Shown: positions 46,724 to 56,253 of the stretch, piece after piece
Position numbering within the stretch: the stretch's first letter is position 1
Layout: every line of letters begins with the position of its first letter
NCBI GenBank assembly: GCA_001577025.1
Contig: LSCF01000002.1
Span: 1-64,000 of the forward strand
DNA: 64,000 nt
Source: Fidelibacterota bacterium TCS55
GTDB taxonomy: Bacteria; Fidelibacterota; Marinisomatia; Marinisomatales; TCS55
Direction of reading: 5' to 3'
Made by a program: the position numbers and the translations under genes
The notes under the pieces: generated by a model
Seen by the model: only the letters and a program-made list of their open reading frames with translations
Told to the model about the DNA's origin: nothing
The model's database searches: none

Positions 46724-47989
46724 TTACCAGCTCTGTCCGCGGAAAAATGGTGTTGTCAATCGATAGTCACCAAATCCTTGCTCATCTACAAAATCAAAGT
46801 ATTTATTAATCCGATAATAATGCCACCGTTGAGAATAATACCGCGTCATAGGATCATTATACGTTTCCAAGTCATCCGGTGGGCCGAATAAAATATATAT
46901 CATACCCATATCCGTTTTCCATCCATGGGTATACCCCTTAAAATTTGCATTGGAATAACTTACACGAGAAAAATATTCGTCCATCAATTCATTTTCCGGC
47001 GTATCAGGCGTGGGGTCTTTTCCATTCCAATATTCTAAGAAAAGGGTTTCTTGGTCATCCCCTTTTGCCTTGCTCAATGTTTTCCATTCATCATCTTCTA
47101 AAATATATCTCATATTCTGAACAGCTTGAGAAATATCACCTATAGACCTAGAAATCCCTTGGCGAGAGATGGCCAGCATGACAGATGCCTTTTTCTTCTC
47201 ACCTCCCTGTTTCAACTCAATATCAACCCGTTTTCGAAGGCCCTGCTTGGCCACTTCTTCAGGAATGATAATCCGCTGATGAAAATAATTTTCTGATGCA
47301 GTAGACTGAAATGTCTTTTTCCATAATTCTTTTTTCTTTGAATTACGTATGACAATTTCCAAGTCATAAGGCCCTTTTTCCACTTTACCTGAAATGAATA
47401 TAGATGTACGTGTTAGTTTTTCTCCAAGCATGCTTTGAAATAATGGAATTTCATTATCATTCAATCCCCACCGTCCGGATAAATAATCCAGGAAAAAAGG
47501 TGTATAAAGGGCGATTTTCTCTCTATGCTTTTGAAATTTGAGCTCTTTATTACGGACGCCACTATTATTGGAGTCTCTGTCTAATAATTCAGCGGAGATG
47601 ACATAATCCCCCGGGGGCACTTTGAATTCATAAAAATGGATGGTAAAGATATCACGGGAAGCAGATTCGAGATAATTTTCTGTTTGGAGCGATTTGGCCC
47701 AGTGTTTCCGGCCCACTCGAACACCTTTTTTCTCCTTTAATGAAATTGTGGCTTCATATTCAGCTTCAAAACCATTTCCGGATTTTATGAATTGAAGCAC
47801 ATGATTGGGCACGGATAAATAAGATAAGATACGTATGGAATCAGAATATGCATCCGCAACGCTGTAAACAAAAAATCCATACTGGCGGATTACATCTTTT
47901 TCCCGTTTGCTAGACGGATTTATCTGAGCTGATAAATGGGCGGCCAGCATCAAGCAACCAACTATAGCTATTCTAAATTTATTCTTCAT
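46724..47989 (-). CDS. GWxTD-domain exported protein
   Basis: The start at 47989 overlaps the upstream stop (ATGA) and gives about 421 residues with a signal peptide MKNKFRIAIVGCLMLAAHLSAQ (given here in part). The C-terminal GWxTD domain is clear: YTHGWKTDMGMIYILFGPPD (about residues 350-369), followed by a Tyr/Trp-rich stretch (YYSQRWHYYRINKYFDFVDE). The N-terminal part is beta-rich. GWxTD domains occur mainly in FCB-group bacteria and some Acidobacteriota; their function is not established. The neighbouring propeller gene is coupled to it, so the two probably act together. Confidence 0.85.
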   Translation of the reverse strand: MKNKFRIAIVGCLMLAAHLSAQINPSSKREKDVIRQYGFFVYSVADAYSDSIRILSYLSVPNHVLQFIKSGNGFEAEYEATISLKEKKGVRVGRKHWAKSLQTENYLESASRDIFTIHFYEFKVPPGDYVISAELLDRDSNNSGVRNKELKFQKHREKIALYTPFFLDYLSGRWGLNDNEIPLFQSMLGEKLTRTSIFISGKVEKGPYDLEIVIRNSKKKELWKKTFQSTASENYFHQRIIIPEEVAKQGLRKRVDIELKQGGEKKKASVMLAISRQGISRSIGDISQAVQNMRYILEDDEWKTLSKAKGDDQETLFLEYWNGKDPTPDTPENELMDEYFSRVSYSNANFKGYTHGWKTDMGMIYILFGPPDDLETYNDPMTRYYSQRWHYYRINKYFDFVDEQGFGDYRLTTPFFRGQSW

Positions 47990-49617
47990 TTGTATCGATA
48001 CGAAGTGAGGCCTTCGGATGTTCCCATCCAAATTTTTCTACCATGAATATACATGTCGTTCACCTGTCCAATGAACGGATAATTATAGATATCCATTAAA
48101 TGTTTTTTCATCTCATACTTTGTAATGCCATTTACTGTTGAAATGAATATTGTATTTTTGTCCACTGCCATTGCTTTCACATCTATTCCACCATAAATAC
48201 TCGCATCAACTGCATTAGACCATTGGCGGTTCCGAAGATTAAATTTTAAAATACTTGAGCGATTTGCAATATATATATTGCCTTTATCTTGAGTGATGGC
48301 TGTGTAGTCATCGTGCCGGACAGGATATATAAATTCTTTAGGCTTATAACCAAATGATTCACCATCATATAATTTTTGATTTTTTGTATCAAAGATAAAT
48401 AAGCCTGTTTCTGTACCTATAAAGATTAAGTTGTTACTAAATGTCAAATCATGGATATAAACATTGTTAAATTGATTGATGAGTTCATGGTCCACTTGCT
48501 GTTTATCTTTAATATTTAATAATGCAAGACCATTAGGAGAACCAATCCATACTTGCCCATCCACTTCAATCATATCAGTCACCCAATTTTTCCCCCCGCC
48601 GAGACTTAATCCATAATTTCGCCAATATTCCTTTTTCTTATGATAAACCAAAATGCCATCCTCTCCACCAAACCAAACCTCTTTCTTCAATTCAAGGATG
48701 GAAAATATTGAAATGGGATCCATATTGATACGATCTTCAAATACATAAATATCCGAAATTTCACGATCTGAATCAAAACAGGTAATACCATCAGTTTGGC
48801 TATTTAGCAATCCTCCAATCCAAAACGAATCTTTCCCCCCTATAGATTGAATATCCACTTGCCCTAGTCCAAAATGATAAGGTGTAAAAGTTTTCATGGT
48901 TGGATCTCCACGAAAGAATGTACCATCCTCTGTACCAATCCACAGTTCACCCATCCGGTTGCGGGCATAAGTGGTTAATCGCATTTGCCGACCATCCGGA
49001 TTAAATAGGGAATGGAGGTCAGTCATCCACCCATCGGTGATTGAATATTCAATCAATTCGTTAGATAAATCGATATGAAAACGAGCCAATCCTGAACTCC
49101 ATTGCACCGGTTCATCAGGATTCGGCATGATACCCAATTGAACACCTGTTAATGGATCAATACGACGGACTTCAGATCCTAAATCAAGCCAAATATAATT
49201 ATTGGATTCTCCTATCCTTTCCACAAATTGGTTAGAGAAAAAACCAAAATGGTTATTTGCCATAAACCGCCAATTCCCAGCTTCGTCATAACTATGCTCG
49301 ACACCAAATGGTGTGGCCACCCATAAAACACCATTCGTAGCACGGTGAACTGCTGTTATTGAATTACTCTTTAATCCTTGGGCACGGGTAATGGGTTCTT
49401 CAAATCGATTAGAAAATATATTAAACCGCTGAACACCGCCGTGGTGCGTGCCGATATAAGCATACTGATCACTAAAAGAAATTGAATTTACTTGTCCCGG
49501 TTTTCGGTATTGCACAAAATCAAATGGATGAAACCGAAGATCAGGTTGAGCGAATGTCGCTCCTATAAATGATATGATTACCCAAAATTGACGAAATGAT
49601 GTATTTCCGTAAGACAT
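47986..49617 (-). CDS. Exported beta-propeller protein (two-component-regulator-propeller type)
   Basis: The protein has 543 residues with a signal peptide (about 1-23). It is built of repeats of about 40 residues with the motif xxxGxxWIGTxxGVxxxxxx, for example GVLWVATPFGVEHSYDEAG, GELWIGTEDGTFFRGD, EVWFGGEDGILVYHKK and QVWIGSPNGLALLNIKD. At least ten such blades are visible, giving one or two propellers. No transmembrane helix, kinase or T9SS sorting tail follows, so it is a secreted or periplasmic sensor-like or scaffold protein. It overlaps the GWxTD gene by 4 bases, suggesting joint function. Confidence 0.75.
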   Translation of the reverse strand: MSYGNTSFRQFWVIISFIGATFAQPDLRFHPFDFVQYRKPGQVNSISFSDQYAYIGTHHGGVQRFNIFSNRFEEPITRAQGLKSNSITAVHRATNGVLWVATPFGVEHSYDEAGNWRFMANNHFGFFSNQFVERIGESNNYIWLDLGSEVRRIDPLTGVQLGIMPNPDEPVQWSSGLARFHIDLSNELIEYSITDGWMTDLHSLFNPDGRQMRLTTYARNRMGELWIGTEDGTFFRGDPTMKTFTPYHFGLGQVDIQSIGGKDSFWIGGLLNSQTDGITCFDSDREISDIYVFEDRINMDPISIFSILELKKEVWFGGEDGILVYHKKKEYWRNYGLSLGGGKNWVTDMIEVDGQVWIGSPNGLALLNIKDKQQVDHELINQFNNVYIHDLTFSNNLIFIGTETGLFIFDTKNQKLYDGESFGYKPKEFIYPVRHDDYTAITQDKGNIYIANRSSILKFNLRNRQWSNAVDASIYGGIDVKAMAVDKNTIFISTVNGITKYEMKKHLMDIYNYPFIGQVNDMYIHGRKIWMGTSEGLTSYRYK

Positions 49618-49649
49618 GGTTAGGAATTTAATATAGAAAAAAAGGGAAA

Positions 49650-50627
49650 TTAAATGCTGTTATGGTGTTCCACCATTTCATTCAGCATTGTGAGCGTAAT
49701 GGGTACAACACCTGCTTCTTCACATACTCGACCGGCAGCATAATTAGAAAGCGCCACTGATTCTTCGGGTGAAGCGCCACATAGGTCTGCCAAAGTAAAT
49801 GTAGCGATAACTGTATCCCCGGCACCGGAGACATCATGTACACGCCGCGCTTTTGTAGGGATATGATGATAGTCAGAACCGGCAAATAATGAAACACCGT
49901 CTGCACCGCGAGTAATCATCAAAATTTCTGCATTCAACTCATTTTTCAAATTGAATCCAGCTACCTCTAAGGCATCCTGTTCATCAAAGGCATTTCTGAA
50001 TTCAACTAGATTAGGCTTGAATAATCTTACATTTTTATAAGCTTTAAAATTGGTTTTTTTCGGATCTACATAAATGGGGATTTTTCGATCATTTGCCATT
50101 TGAATTAATGACTCAATTGAGATAGAGTTCAGTACACCCTTGTTGTAATCTTCTAAAACAATTGCATCCATTTGATCTAAGCTGGAATTCACTGATTCAG
50201 CCAATGCTTTATTGGATGTTTCAGACAAATCTATATTCACTTCTCGATCGGCCCGGACTACCTGCTGGTTTTGGGCCATAATACGTGACTTAACTGTAGT
50301 TGGCCGTTGATCACTTTCTACCAAATTAGTGCAAACGATATTCCGACGATCCAATTGGTCTGCCAAAATTTTACCTTCGGGATCTGATCCGATTAATCCA
50401 ATAACGGATACTTCACACCCCAAGGAGGCCAAATTCAATGCTACATTTGCTGCACCGCCGGGGTTGTGTTCAATTTTATTCACCTGAACCACAGGTACAG
50501 GCGCCTCAGGTGAAATACGATCTGTATGTCCCCAAAGATACGTATCAAGCATTAAGTCGCCGACAACCAGCACCTTTTTACTCGAGAATAAGGATGTAAT
50601 TTCTTGGAATCGTTCTTTTTGCATCAT
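49650..50627 (-). CDS. D-glycero-beta-D-manno-heptose-7-phosphate kinase (RfaE1 domain)
   Basis: A PfkB-family kinase of 325 residues, corresponding to the kinase half of HldE (RfaE domain I) with no nucleotidyltransferase half. Features are VGDLMLDTYLWGHTDRISPEAPVPVV (given here in part), NPGGAANVALNLASLG and the ATP/anion-hole motif SGAGDTVIATF. It would phosphorylate heptose-7-phosphate at C1 for lipopolysaccharide heptose synthesis, so the organism probably makes an LPS inner core. The partner enzymes are not in the window. Its ATG overlaps the PspC stop (TAATG). Confidence 0.9.
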   Translation of the reverse strand: MMQKERFQEITSLFSSKKVLVVGDLMLDTYLWGHTDRISPEAPVPVVQVNKIEHNPGGAANVALNLASLGCEVSVIGLIGSDPEGKILADQLDRRNIVCTNLVESDQRPTTVKSRIMAQNQQVVRADREVNIDLSETSNKALAESVNSSLDQMDAIVLEDYNKGVLNSISIESLIQMANDRKIPIYVDPKKTNFKAYKNVRLFKPNLVEFRNAFDEQDALEVAGFNLKNELNAEILMITRGADGVSLFAGSDYHHIPTKARRVHDVSGAGDTVIATFTLADLCGASPEESVALSNYAAGRVCEEAGVVPITLTMLNEMVEHHNSI

Positions 50628-51250
50628 TAAATGTCTTCAGTCATGATGGTTCGTTCAGGCAATACAACGGCCAGGATGATATATAATAATAGACCAATGC
50701 CGATACTCATGAGGGACCCAAAAACCCACAGGGCACGAATGATGGTTGGGTCTATACCCAAAGATACACCTAAACCGCCACACACACCGGCTAATTTTTT
50801 ATCTTGGTCAGATAAATGAAGCGGCTCCCAATCTTGAGTATCCTCACTGGATCCGTTTACCGTTGTGGATCGGGAATAGAGTAAAAATATACCCGAACCC
50901 ACCAAAAATAATGCCACAAAAATATTGAGTAGGTTATCCCAGAAAATATCCCAAATGATGAATAATGCATGATCAAAACGAATAAAAACGGCGATGCCTG
51001 CAATAATCAATAAAATTCCCCAAAGTGGATTTTGTTTTATGGAATCTAGATTAAACTTTTTGGGTGTCTCTGACTCGTCAGGGATCATTATCCATGACAC
51101 AACATAGGCCAATATACCTGCACCACCAAAAATGGTGAAGAATACCAATACCAAGCGCACCAAAGTGGGATCAATGGAGAAATATTGAGCCAGACCGCCA
51201 CACACACCGGCGATCAATCGGTCAGAATCTGATCTGTAGATACGTTTCAT
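50627..51250 (-). CDS. Tandem PspC-domain membrane protein
   Basis: The protein has 207 residues with two PspC domains. The first is at about 1-60 ([20 protein letters not shown]) and the second at about 143-205 ([19 protein letters not shown]). Each is followed by hydrophobic helices; two more membrane helices fill the middle (about 80-125). PspC domains occur in phage-shock-type envelope-stress proteins. A duplicated PspC in one short protein is less usual. It shares a TAATG overlap with the kinase gene and lies 27 bases downstream of the ABC ATPase. A role in membrane stress is inferred from the domain only. Confidence 0.85.
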   Translation of the reverse strand: MKRIYRSDSDRLIAGVCGGLAQYFSIDPTLVRLVLVFFTIFGGAGILAYVVSWIMIPDESETPKKFNLDSIKQNPLWGILLIIAGIAVFIRFDHALFIIWDIFWDNLLNIFVALFLVGSGIFLLYSRSTTVNGSSEDTQDWEPLHLSDQDKKLAGVCGGLGVSLGIDPTIIRALWVFGSLMSIGIGLLLYIILAVVLPERTIMTEDI

Positions 51251-51277
51251 TACAGAAATTTACATCATTTATTCAGA

Positions 51278-52027
51278 TTAGCGCGCTGATCTTTGTCTTG
51301 GCTGCCTTCTTCTTTTATTTTTCCGTCCGGATTGCTGAGGCCGCTGTTGGCTTGTCCCTTTGCCTTTCCCAACCCCAGGTCTAATTTTCGCAATATGGCC
51401 ATTATCCAAATAAATCAATACAGATGCAATTAATTTCAAATGCTGATCGTGTGGTGAAGATAAGAGAATGGTTGTCCCTTGATCCTTATTCATTCGATTC
51501 AACCGTTTCCGGAATTCTGATTCCATATCCTTATCAAAATAAATGCCATAATCATCAACCAATAACACTCTGGGATCGGATTCAATCGCCAATGCCATAT
51601 TAATACAGGCCACCTCGCCCTTGGACAAGTCAGAGACTGATCGATCCAACAATGACTTCCAAGTGCCATTATGAATATAGCGAGAAAGAATCTGATCCGC
51701 GGACTTATCCTTAAACAAATCAGAAACTTTACTCCCTTTTAAATCCCCACCCAAACAGGATAGTTTTATCTCAGGGTTGGATTTGACTTTCCCAAGCCAA
51801 TTGGTCTCAAAGGTTGCATTATCGTATTTAAGCGTTCCTTCTGATTCTTTTTCCAATCCAGCCATGATATTCATCAATGTGGATTTTCCAGATCCAACTG
51901 ACCCCACAATACCATACACCGTCCCCCGGTGAAATTGGAGTCTACCTACATTAAGAACTGTTTCATTGTTATAAGACTTTTTAAGGCCTTTTAACTCATA
52001 TATTAAAGTGGATCGTTGATTCATCAC
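51278..52027 (-). CDS. Orphan ABC-type ATPase with basic C-terminal tail
   Basis: The protein has 249 residues. The Walker A motif is GSVGSGKSTLM (about 36-46). The signature-like segment is VSDLSKGEV instead of LSGGQ. The Walker B region is RVLLVDDYG, where the catalytic Glu is Asp. The His switch is in SSPHDQ. The last 30 residues are Lys/Arg/Gln/Gly-rich (GRKNKRRRQPRQRSAR at the end), like an RNA- or membrane-binding tail. No permease or substrate-binding gene is adjacent; the neighbours are trxB and PspC. It may act without a transport partner. Confidence 0.75.
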   Translation of the reverse strand: MMNQRSTLIYELKGLKKSYNNETVLNVGRLQFHRGTVYGIVGSVGSGKSTLMNIMAGLEKESEGTLKYDNATFETNWLGKVKSNPEIKLSCLGGDLKGSKVSDLFKDKSADQILSRYIHNGTWKSLLDRSVSDLSKGEVACINMALAIESDPRVLLVDDYGIYFDKDMESEFRKRLNRMNKDQGTTILLSSPHDQHLKLIASVLIYLDNGHIAKIRPGVGKGKGTSQQRPQQSGRKNKRRRQPRQRSAR

Positions 52028-52063
52028 TTCTCCTCAAAAGTTAATGATGAATCGATTGGTTAT

Positions 52064-52993
52064 CTAACTGTGCTGAGCCTCTAAGTATCGTTCAGCATCA
52101 ATGGCAGACATACATCCGGAACCGGCAGCGGTGACCGCTTGTCGATAGACGTTATCCTGTACATCTCCACAAGCAAAAACGCCTTCGATATTTGTGGCTG
52201 TACTGCCATTTTTCGTGACCAAATATCCTGATTGGTCCGAATCTAAATAATCTCCAAATAAATCCGTATTTGGCTTGTGACCGATGGCCATAAAAACGCC
52301 ATCACATGCTTCCTCTCTCGTCTCACCATTTTGAGTATCTTTTAATGTGACAGCATGGACACCTTTTTCTTGGGACCCTAAAATCTCATATACGGTGGAA
52401 TTCCATGCCACGGTAATTTTAGGATTAGCCAGCGCACGATCGACCATAATTTTTGATGCACGAAACTCTTCGCGTCGATGCACAAGTACCACTTCAGACG
52501 CAAACTTCGTTAAATAAGTTGCTTCTTCCATGGCCGAATCTCCACCACCAACGACCAGTACTTTCTTATCTTTAAAAAAGAACCCATCACAAGTTGCACA
52601 TGCAGATACACCGTAGCCCATAAGTTCTGATTCACTTTTTAGGCCGAGCATTTTTGCTGATGCACCGGTGGCAATGATTAATGAATCTCCCATGTACTGT
52701 TCATCCCCTACCCATACTTTGAATGGGCGTTCACTAAGATCCACTTTTGTCACATGCTTAAAATGGCACTCGGCACCAAAACGGGTGGCTTGTTTACGGA
52801 ATTGTTCCATTAATTCCGGCCCCATAATGCCTTCAGGGAATCCGGGATAATTTTCAACATCAGTTGTAATCGTAAGCTGTCCGCCCGGTTGGTTTCCCTC
52901 AAGTACCAACGGATTTAAATTTGCTCGGGCCGTATATAAAGCTGCAGTAAGCCCTGCAGGGCCTGAGCCAATAATGATAACCTTTCGATTCAT
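52064..52993 (-). CDS. trxB: Thioredoxin-disulfide reductase
   Basis: An NADPH- and FAD-dependent enzyme reducing thioredoxin. The 309 residues are the normal length. The FAD site is [18 protein letters not shown] at the N-terminus. The redox motif is CATC in [13 protein letters not shown] (about 132-144), the NADPH site is [14 protein letters not shown] and the last motif is [11 protein letters not shown]. It starts 19 bases after trxA, which gives the classic trxA-trxB operon. Confidence 0.96.
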   Translation of the reverse strand: MNRKVIIIGSGPAGLTAALYTARANLNPLVLEGNQPGGQLTITTDVENYPGFPEGIMGPELMEQFRKQATRFGAECHFKHVTKVDLSERPFKVWVGDEQYMGDSLIIATGASAKMLGLKSESELMGYGVSACATCDGFFFKDKKVLVVGGGDSAMEEATYLTKFASEVVLVHRREEFRASKIMVDRALANPKITVAWNSTVYEILGSQEKGVHAVTLKDTQNGETREEACDGVFMAIGHKPNTDLFGDYLDSDQSGYLVTKNGSTATNIEGVFACGDVQDNVYRQAVTAAGSGCMSAIDAERYLEAQHS

Positions 52994-53012
52994 TCTATTG
53001 GTTAATTAATTT

Positions 53013-53339
53013 TTAAACAACTGTATCGAGTAGATCAGTTATTTTAGTTTTGGGCACAGCGCCTACAATTTGATTCACCACTGCACCATTGTTGAATATG
53101 AGAAGCGTAGGGATACTCCTTACGCCAAACTGACTGGCCACTTGATTATCGGTGTCGACATTTAGTTTTCCCACCTTTACGGTTTCGGAATAATCGTCGG
53201 CCACTTCATCGACTACCGGCGCGATTGCGCGACAAGGTCCGCACCATTCCGCCCAGAAATCAATAAGCACTGGCGTATCGGACTGCAATACCTCAGCGTC
53301 AAAATTCGCTGCGGTAAATTCTTTGACATTTTTAGACAT
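53013..53339 (-). CDS. trxA: Thioredoxin
   Basis: A small cytoplasmic disulfide reductase of 108 residues. The active site WCGPCRAIAPVVDEV sits in a typical fold, with IDFWAEWCGPC (about 26-36) and the cis-Pro region SIPTLLIFNNG (about 75-85). It is the first gene of the trxA-trxB operon. A probable promoter lies at 53420-53447, and an imperfect hairpin (around 53382-53395) lies in its leader. Confidence 0.97.
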   Translation of the reverse strand: MSKNVKEFTAANFDAEVLQSDTPVLIDFWAEWCGPCRAIAPVVDEVADDYSETVKVGKLNVDTDNQVASQFGVRSIPTLLIFNNGAVVNQIVGAVPKTKITDLLDTVV

Positions 53340-53419
53340 ATCTTCTCCATATTTCGGACTTAAAAAACGGTTAGAAACTTAGGGAATTTAATTCCTTGTA
53401 AAAAATACCAATTTCTTAA

Positions 53420-53447
53420 ATTATAATTTTTCTGAATATTTGTTCAA
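53420..53447 (-). promoter_or_regulatory. Sigma70-type promoter of trxA
   Basis: On the minus strand TTGAAC (53442-53447) and a perfect TATAAT (53420-53425) are 16 bases apart. The site is about 80 bases upstream of the trxA ATG (53339) and partly inside the 3' end of the phosphatase gene. It is one of the better promoter matches I noticed by eye. Confidence 0.55.
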
Positions 53448-55051
53448 TTTGTAATAGGAATGGGCTTCCCATCCAGATCATCCGGATAGGGCACGCCTAA
53501 CAATTTTGCCACTGTCGGTGCAATATCAACCGAAAAAACTTTTTTAGATATACTTTTACCCTTTTCTCCCCCTTTTGCGATAATGAAGGGTACATGTGCA
53601 TCATAGTCATAATGTGTACCATGGCTAGATCCAGCCTGATAGCGCCAGGTCCAGTATTTTTTAGGTATTAAATACACATCCGGGCTTTTTTGAGGATGAA
53701 TCATATTATTCAAACGTATTTCCAATTCTGAATCCCCCCCTCTTAATATTTCTTCCCTTGTTAAAACTGCAGAAACACCTGGAATCTTCAAAAATGTATT
53801 TTTCAAAATTTTTGTGGCTCTACGCTTAGCAAAGTATCCCATTTTTTCATTATAATAGAAATTATTTCCGTATTGAATTACCTGATTCGGACCGATTTTT
53901 GATTCTATTTCTTTTAATGCACTTTCATACATAGCATTCCTTGTTGCTTTTTGGATCCTACCAGCATCTTTACCTTGAGACTGTGCATATTCTGGTAAAT
54001 CAACTGCACCATGGTCACTCGTTAGTATATATAACACATTCCCCTTACCGATAGATTCTTCTAAACTCTGAATTAATATTCCAAGCTGTTTATCTAACCT
54101 CAAGTAATTATCCATCTGTTCATGAGAATGAGGACCAAAGCTGTGACCAATACCATCAGTGGCTGATAATCCTAAAAAGAGAATATCTATATACGAATCC
54201 ATTCCCATCTCATAGATTTCTATAGCCTTTTTTCCAAGCTGTATAGTTAACTCATCCCCATATGGAAGTGAATAATAAAATCCCAAAAATTCAGATAATT
54301 CAACTTCATTAAATTTAATTGGGAATATTGGGTTATAACCATTTTTCATAGTATAATCCGCTTCTCCGTAAGTATAATCATCTCGCGTGTTTTTATTATA
54401 AATTTTTTCAGGCAAAATACGATTCCATATGGAATCTCTATAAGCAGGTATGTTTCTTTTTTTAGTTTCTTCTTTAACCCATAATGGTAAAGAATCTGCA
54501 TAATAGGTGGATGTAGTATAGCTTCCCATTCGATCATCCCATAAGACCATATTTGGATTTTTTCCGCCCATGAAGACTGCAGCGCGATCCTTACCTGATA
54601 TAGAAACGATTTTAGAATTGGGAGTGCTTTCTTTCAACCAATCACCTAAAGCAGTAACATTTATATTTTTATAAGAGCGACCCGTTGAGGAATCAGATAA
54701 TTCTATAGAAGTTGTATCCTCAACACAATACCAGACTCGATTTAAATTTCTATCATACCATTCATTGGCGATTATTCCCTCTTTGCCTGGATAACGGCCA
54801 GAGACTATAGAATAATGACCTGGTCCAGTAACCGTATGACCATGATTATGGAAAACATTTTCAAATTGGATCCCATGGTCCATGAGCCAACGTAACCCAC
54901 CGTAAAATAAATGGTCGTATTTCTTCAGCAGGCTGGGCATTCCTTGATCAACAGAAATGAATACAACCAATTTCGGTTTATCAATAGATTTTATTTTAAA
55001 GCCATAAAAGAAAAATGCCGCTGCTAACGGCATTAAAAACCACTTTTTCAT
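53444..55051 (-). CDS. PafA-like alkaline phosphatase/phosphodiesterase
   Basis: An exported phosphatase of 535 residues with an N-terminal signal segment. The alkaline-phosphatase-superfamily core includes FISVDQGM (metal Asp), GHTVTGPGHYSIVSG with the Thr nucleophile, LSATDGIGHSFGPHSHEQMD (metal Asp/His), SDHGAVDLPEY and SSHGTHYDYDAHVPF (His). This pattern is closest to PafA and related phosphate-monoester hydrolases that free phosphate in the periplasm. The start overlaps the tyrS stop (ATGA). The substrate range is not set by sequence. Confidence 0.85.
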   Translation of the reverse strand: MKKWFLMPLAAAFFFYGFKIKSIDKPKLVVFISVDQGMPSLLKKYDHLFYGGLRWLMDHGIQFENVFHNHGHTVTGPGHYSIVSGRYPGKEGIIANEWYDRNLNRVWYCVEDTTSIELSDSSTGRSYKNINVTALGDWLKESTPNSKIVSISGKDRAAVFMGGKNPNMVLWDDRMGSYTTSTYYADSLPLWVKEETKKRNIPAYRDSIWNRILPEKIYNKNTRDDYTYGEADYTMKNGYNPIFPIKFNEVELSEFLGFYYSLPYGDELTIQLGKKAIEIYEMGMDSYIDILFLGLSATDGIGHSFGPHSHEQMDNYLRLDKQLGILIQSLEESIGKGNVLYILTSDHGAVDLPEYAQSQGKDAGRIQKATRNAMYESALKEIESKIGPNQVIQYGNNFYYNEKMGYFAKRRATKILKNTFLKIPGVSAVLTREEILRGGDSELEIRLNNMIHPQKSPDVYLIPKKYWTWRYQAGSSHGTHYDYDAHVPFIIAKGGEKGKSISKKVFSVDIAPTVAKLLGVPYPDDLDGKPIPITN

Positions 55052-56253
55052 TTCACTCTCAAAAATCTTCGTTTGCCGACTTTAATCACCATTTCATTTC
55101 CTTTAGAAATAACTAAATCTATATCCGTAACCTTTTCATTATCGATTCGAACTGCGCCTTGTTTCATCATTCTTCGTGCTTCACCTTTACTTTTAGTCAT
55201 TCCGCTATCTGCAATAATATCAATTATTGAACAATTTTTACTTAGAATAATTTCATCCATATCTTCGGGTGCATCTTTATTCACAATCACCTGATCAAAA
55301 TGCTGTTCCGCTTGATGCGCAGCATCTTTGCCATGGTACAGTTCAACCAGTGCTCGGCCTAATGCCCGCTTCACATCTCTCGGATTTACGGTTGTATCAC
55401 TCAATTGCGCTTTCACTTCTGACATGGTTGCTTCATCTGCATCGGCAGCCAATAAAAAATACTTTTCAATCATATCATCAGAAATGGACATGGATTTACC
55501 ATACATATCTTCAGGAGAATCCGTAAGCCCAATATCATTACCATATGATTTTGACATCTTCTCATGGCCATCTGTCCCTTCAAGTAATGGGCAAGTGACA
55601 ATAGCTTGAGGGGATTGATCGTATTCCCGCTGAAGGTCGCGGCCCACAAGTAAATTAAACTTTTGATCTGTACCACCCAATTCTACATCGGCTTGTAATT
55701 CTACAGAATCCATCCCTTGGGCTAGAGGATACATAAATTCATGAATGGAAATAGGTGTTTCAGATTTATATCGTTTTGTAAAGTCATCTCTCTCAAGCAT
55801 ACGGGCCACTGTGTAATGGCTAGATAGGCGTATTACATCACTAAAATTCATAACATTAAGCCAATCAGAGTTATAAACGATTTTTAATGTATCGATATTG
55901 AGAATATGTCCCGCTTGATCAATATAAGATTGTGCATTCGCCTTTGCTTCCTCTAATGTTAATTGGGGGCGCGTTTTATTTCGCCCAGAAGGATCGCCAA
56001 TCATTGCGGTGAAATCACCGATCACGAGTATTGCCTCATGCCCCAAATCCTGAAAATGGCGTAATTTACGAAGAACAACCCCATGACCTACGTGGAGATC
56101 AGGACGACTTGGATCACATCCCAACTTTACCACCAATGGCTTTCCAGTGGATTTTGATTTCTCCAGTTTGGATTTTAAATCATTTTCAGGAATAATTTCT
56201 TCAGCACCGCGGCTGATTAACTCCCATTGTGCATCTACCGATTTAAATGTCAT
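55048..56253 (-). CDS. tyrS: Tyrosine--tRNA ligase
   Basis: A class I synthetase for tyrosine, cytoplasmic, 401 residues. The catalytic core shows HVGHGVVLRKLRHFQ (HIGH region, about 55-69) and HEKMSKSYGNDIGL (KMSKS, about 231-244). A C-terminal S4 RNA-binding domain (about 340-400) has KGEARRMMKQGAVRIDNEKV. The length and the short HVGH motif match the TyrRZ-type enzyme. It overlaps smpB (ATGA) and the phosphatase gene. Confidence 0.95.
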   Translation of the reverse strand: MTFKSVDAQWELISRGAEEIIPENDLKSKLEKSKSTGKPLVVKLGCDPSRPDLHVGHGVVLRKLRHFQDLGHEAILVIGDFTAMIGDPSGRNKTRPQLTLEEAKANAQSYIDQAGHILNIDTLKIVYNSDWLNVMNFSDVIRLSSHYTVARMLERDDFTKRYKSETPISIHEFMYPLAQGMDSVELQADVELGGTDQKFNLLVGRDLQREYDQSPQAIVTCPLLEGTDGHEKMSKSYGNDIGLTDSPEDMYGKSMSISDDMIEKYFLLAADADEATMSEVKAQLSDTTVNPRDVKRALGRALVELYHGKDAAHQAEQHFDQVIVNKDAPEDMDEIILSKNCSIIDIIADSGMTKSKGEARRMMKQGAVRIDNEKVTDIDLVISKGNEMVIKVGKRRFLRVK

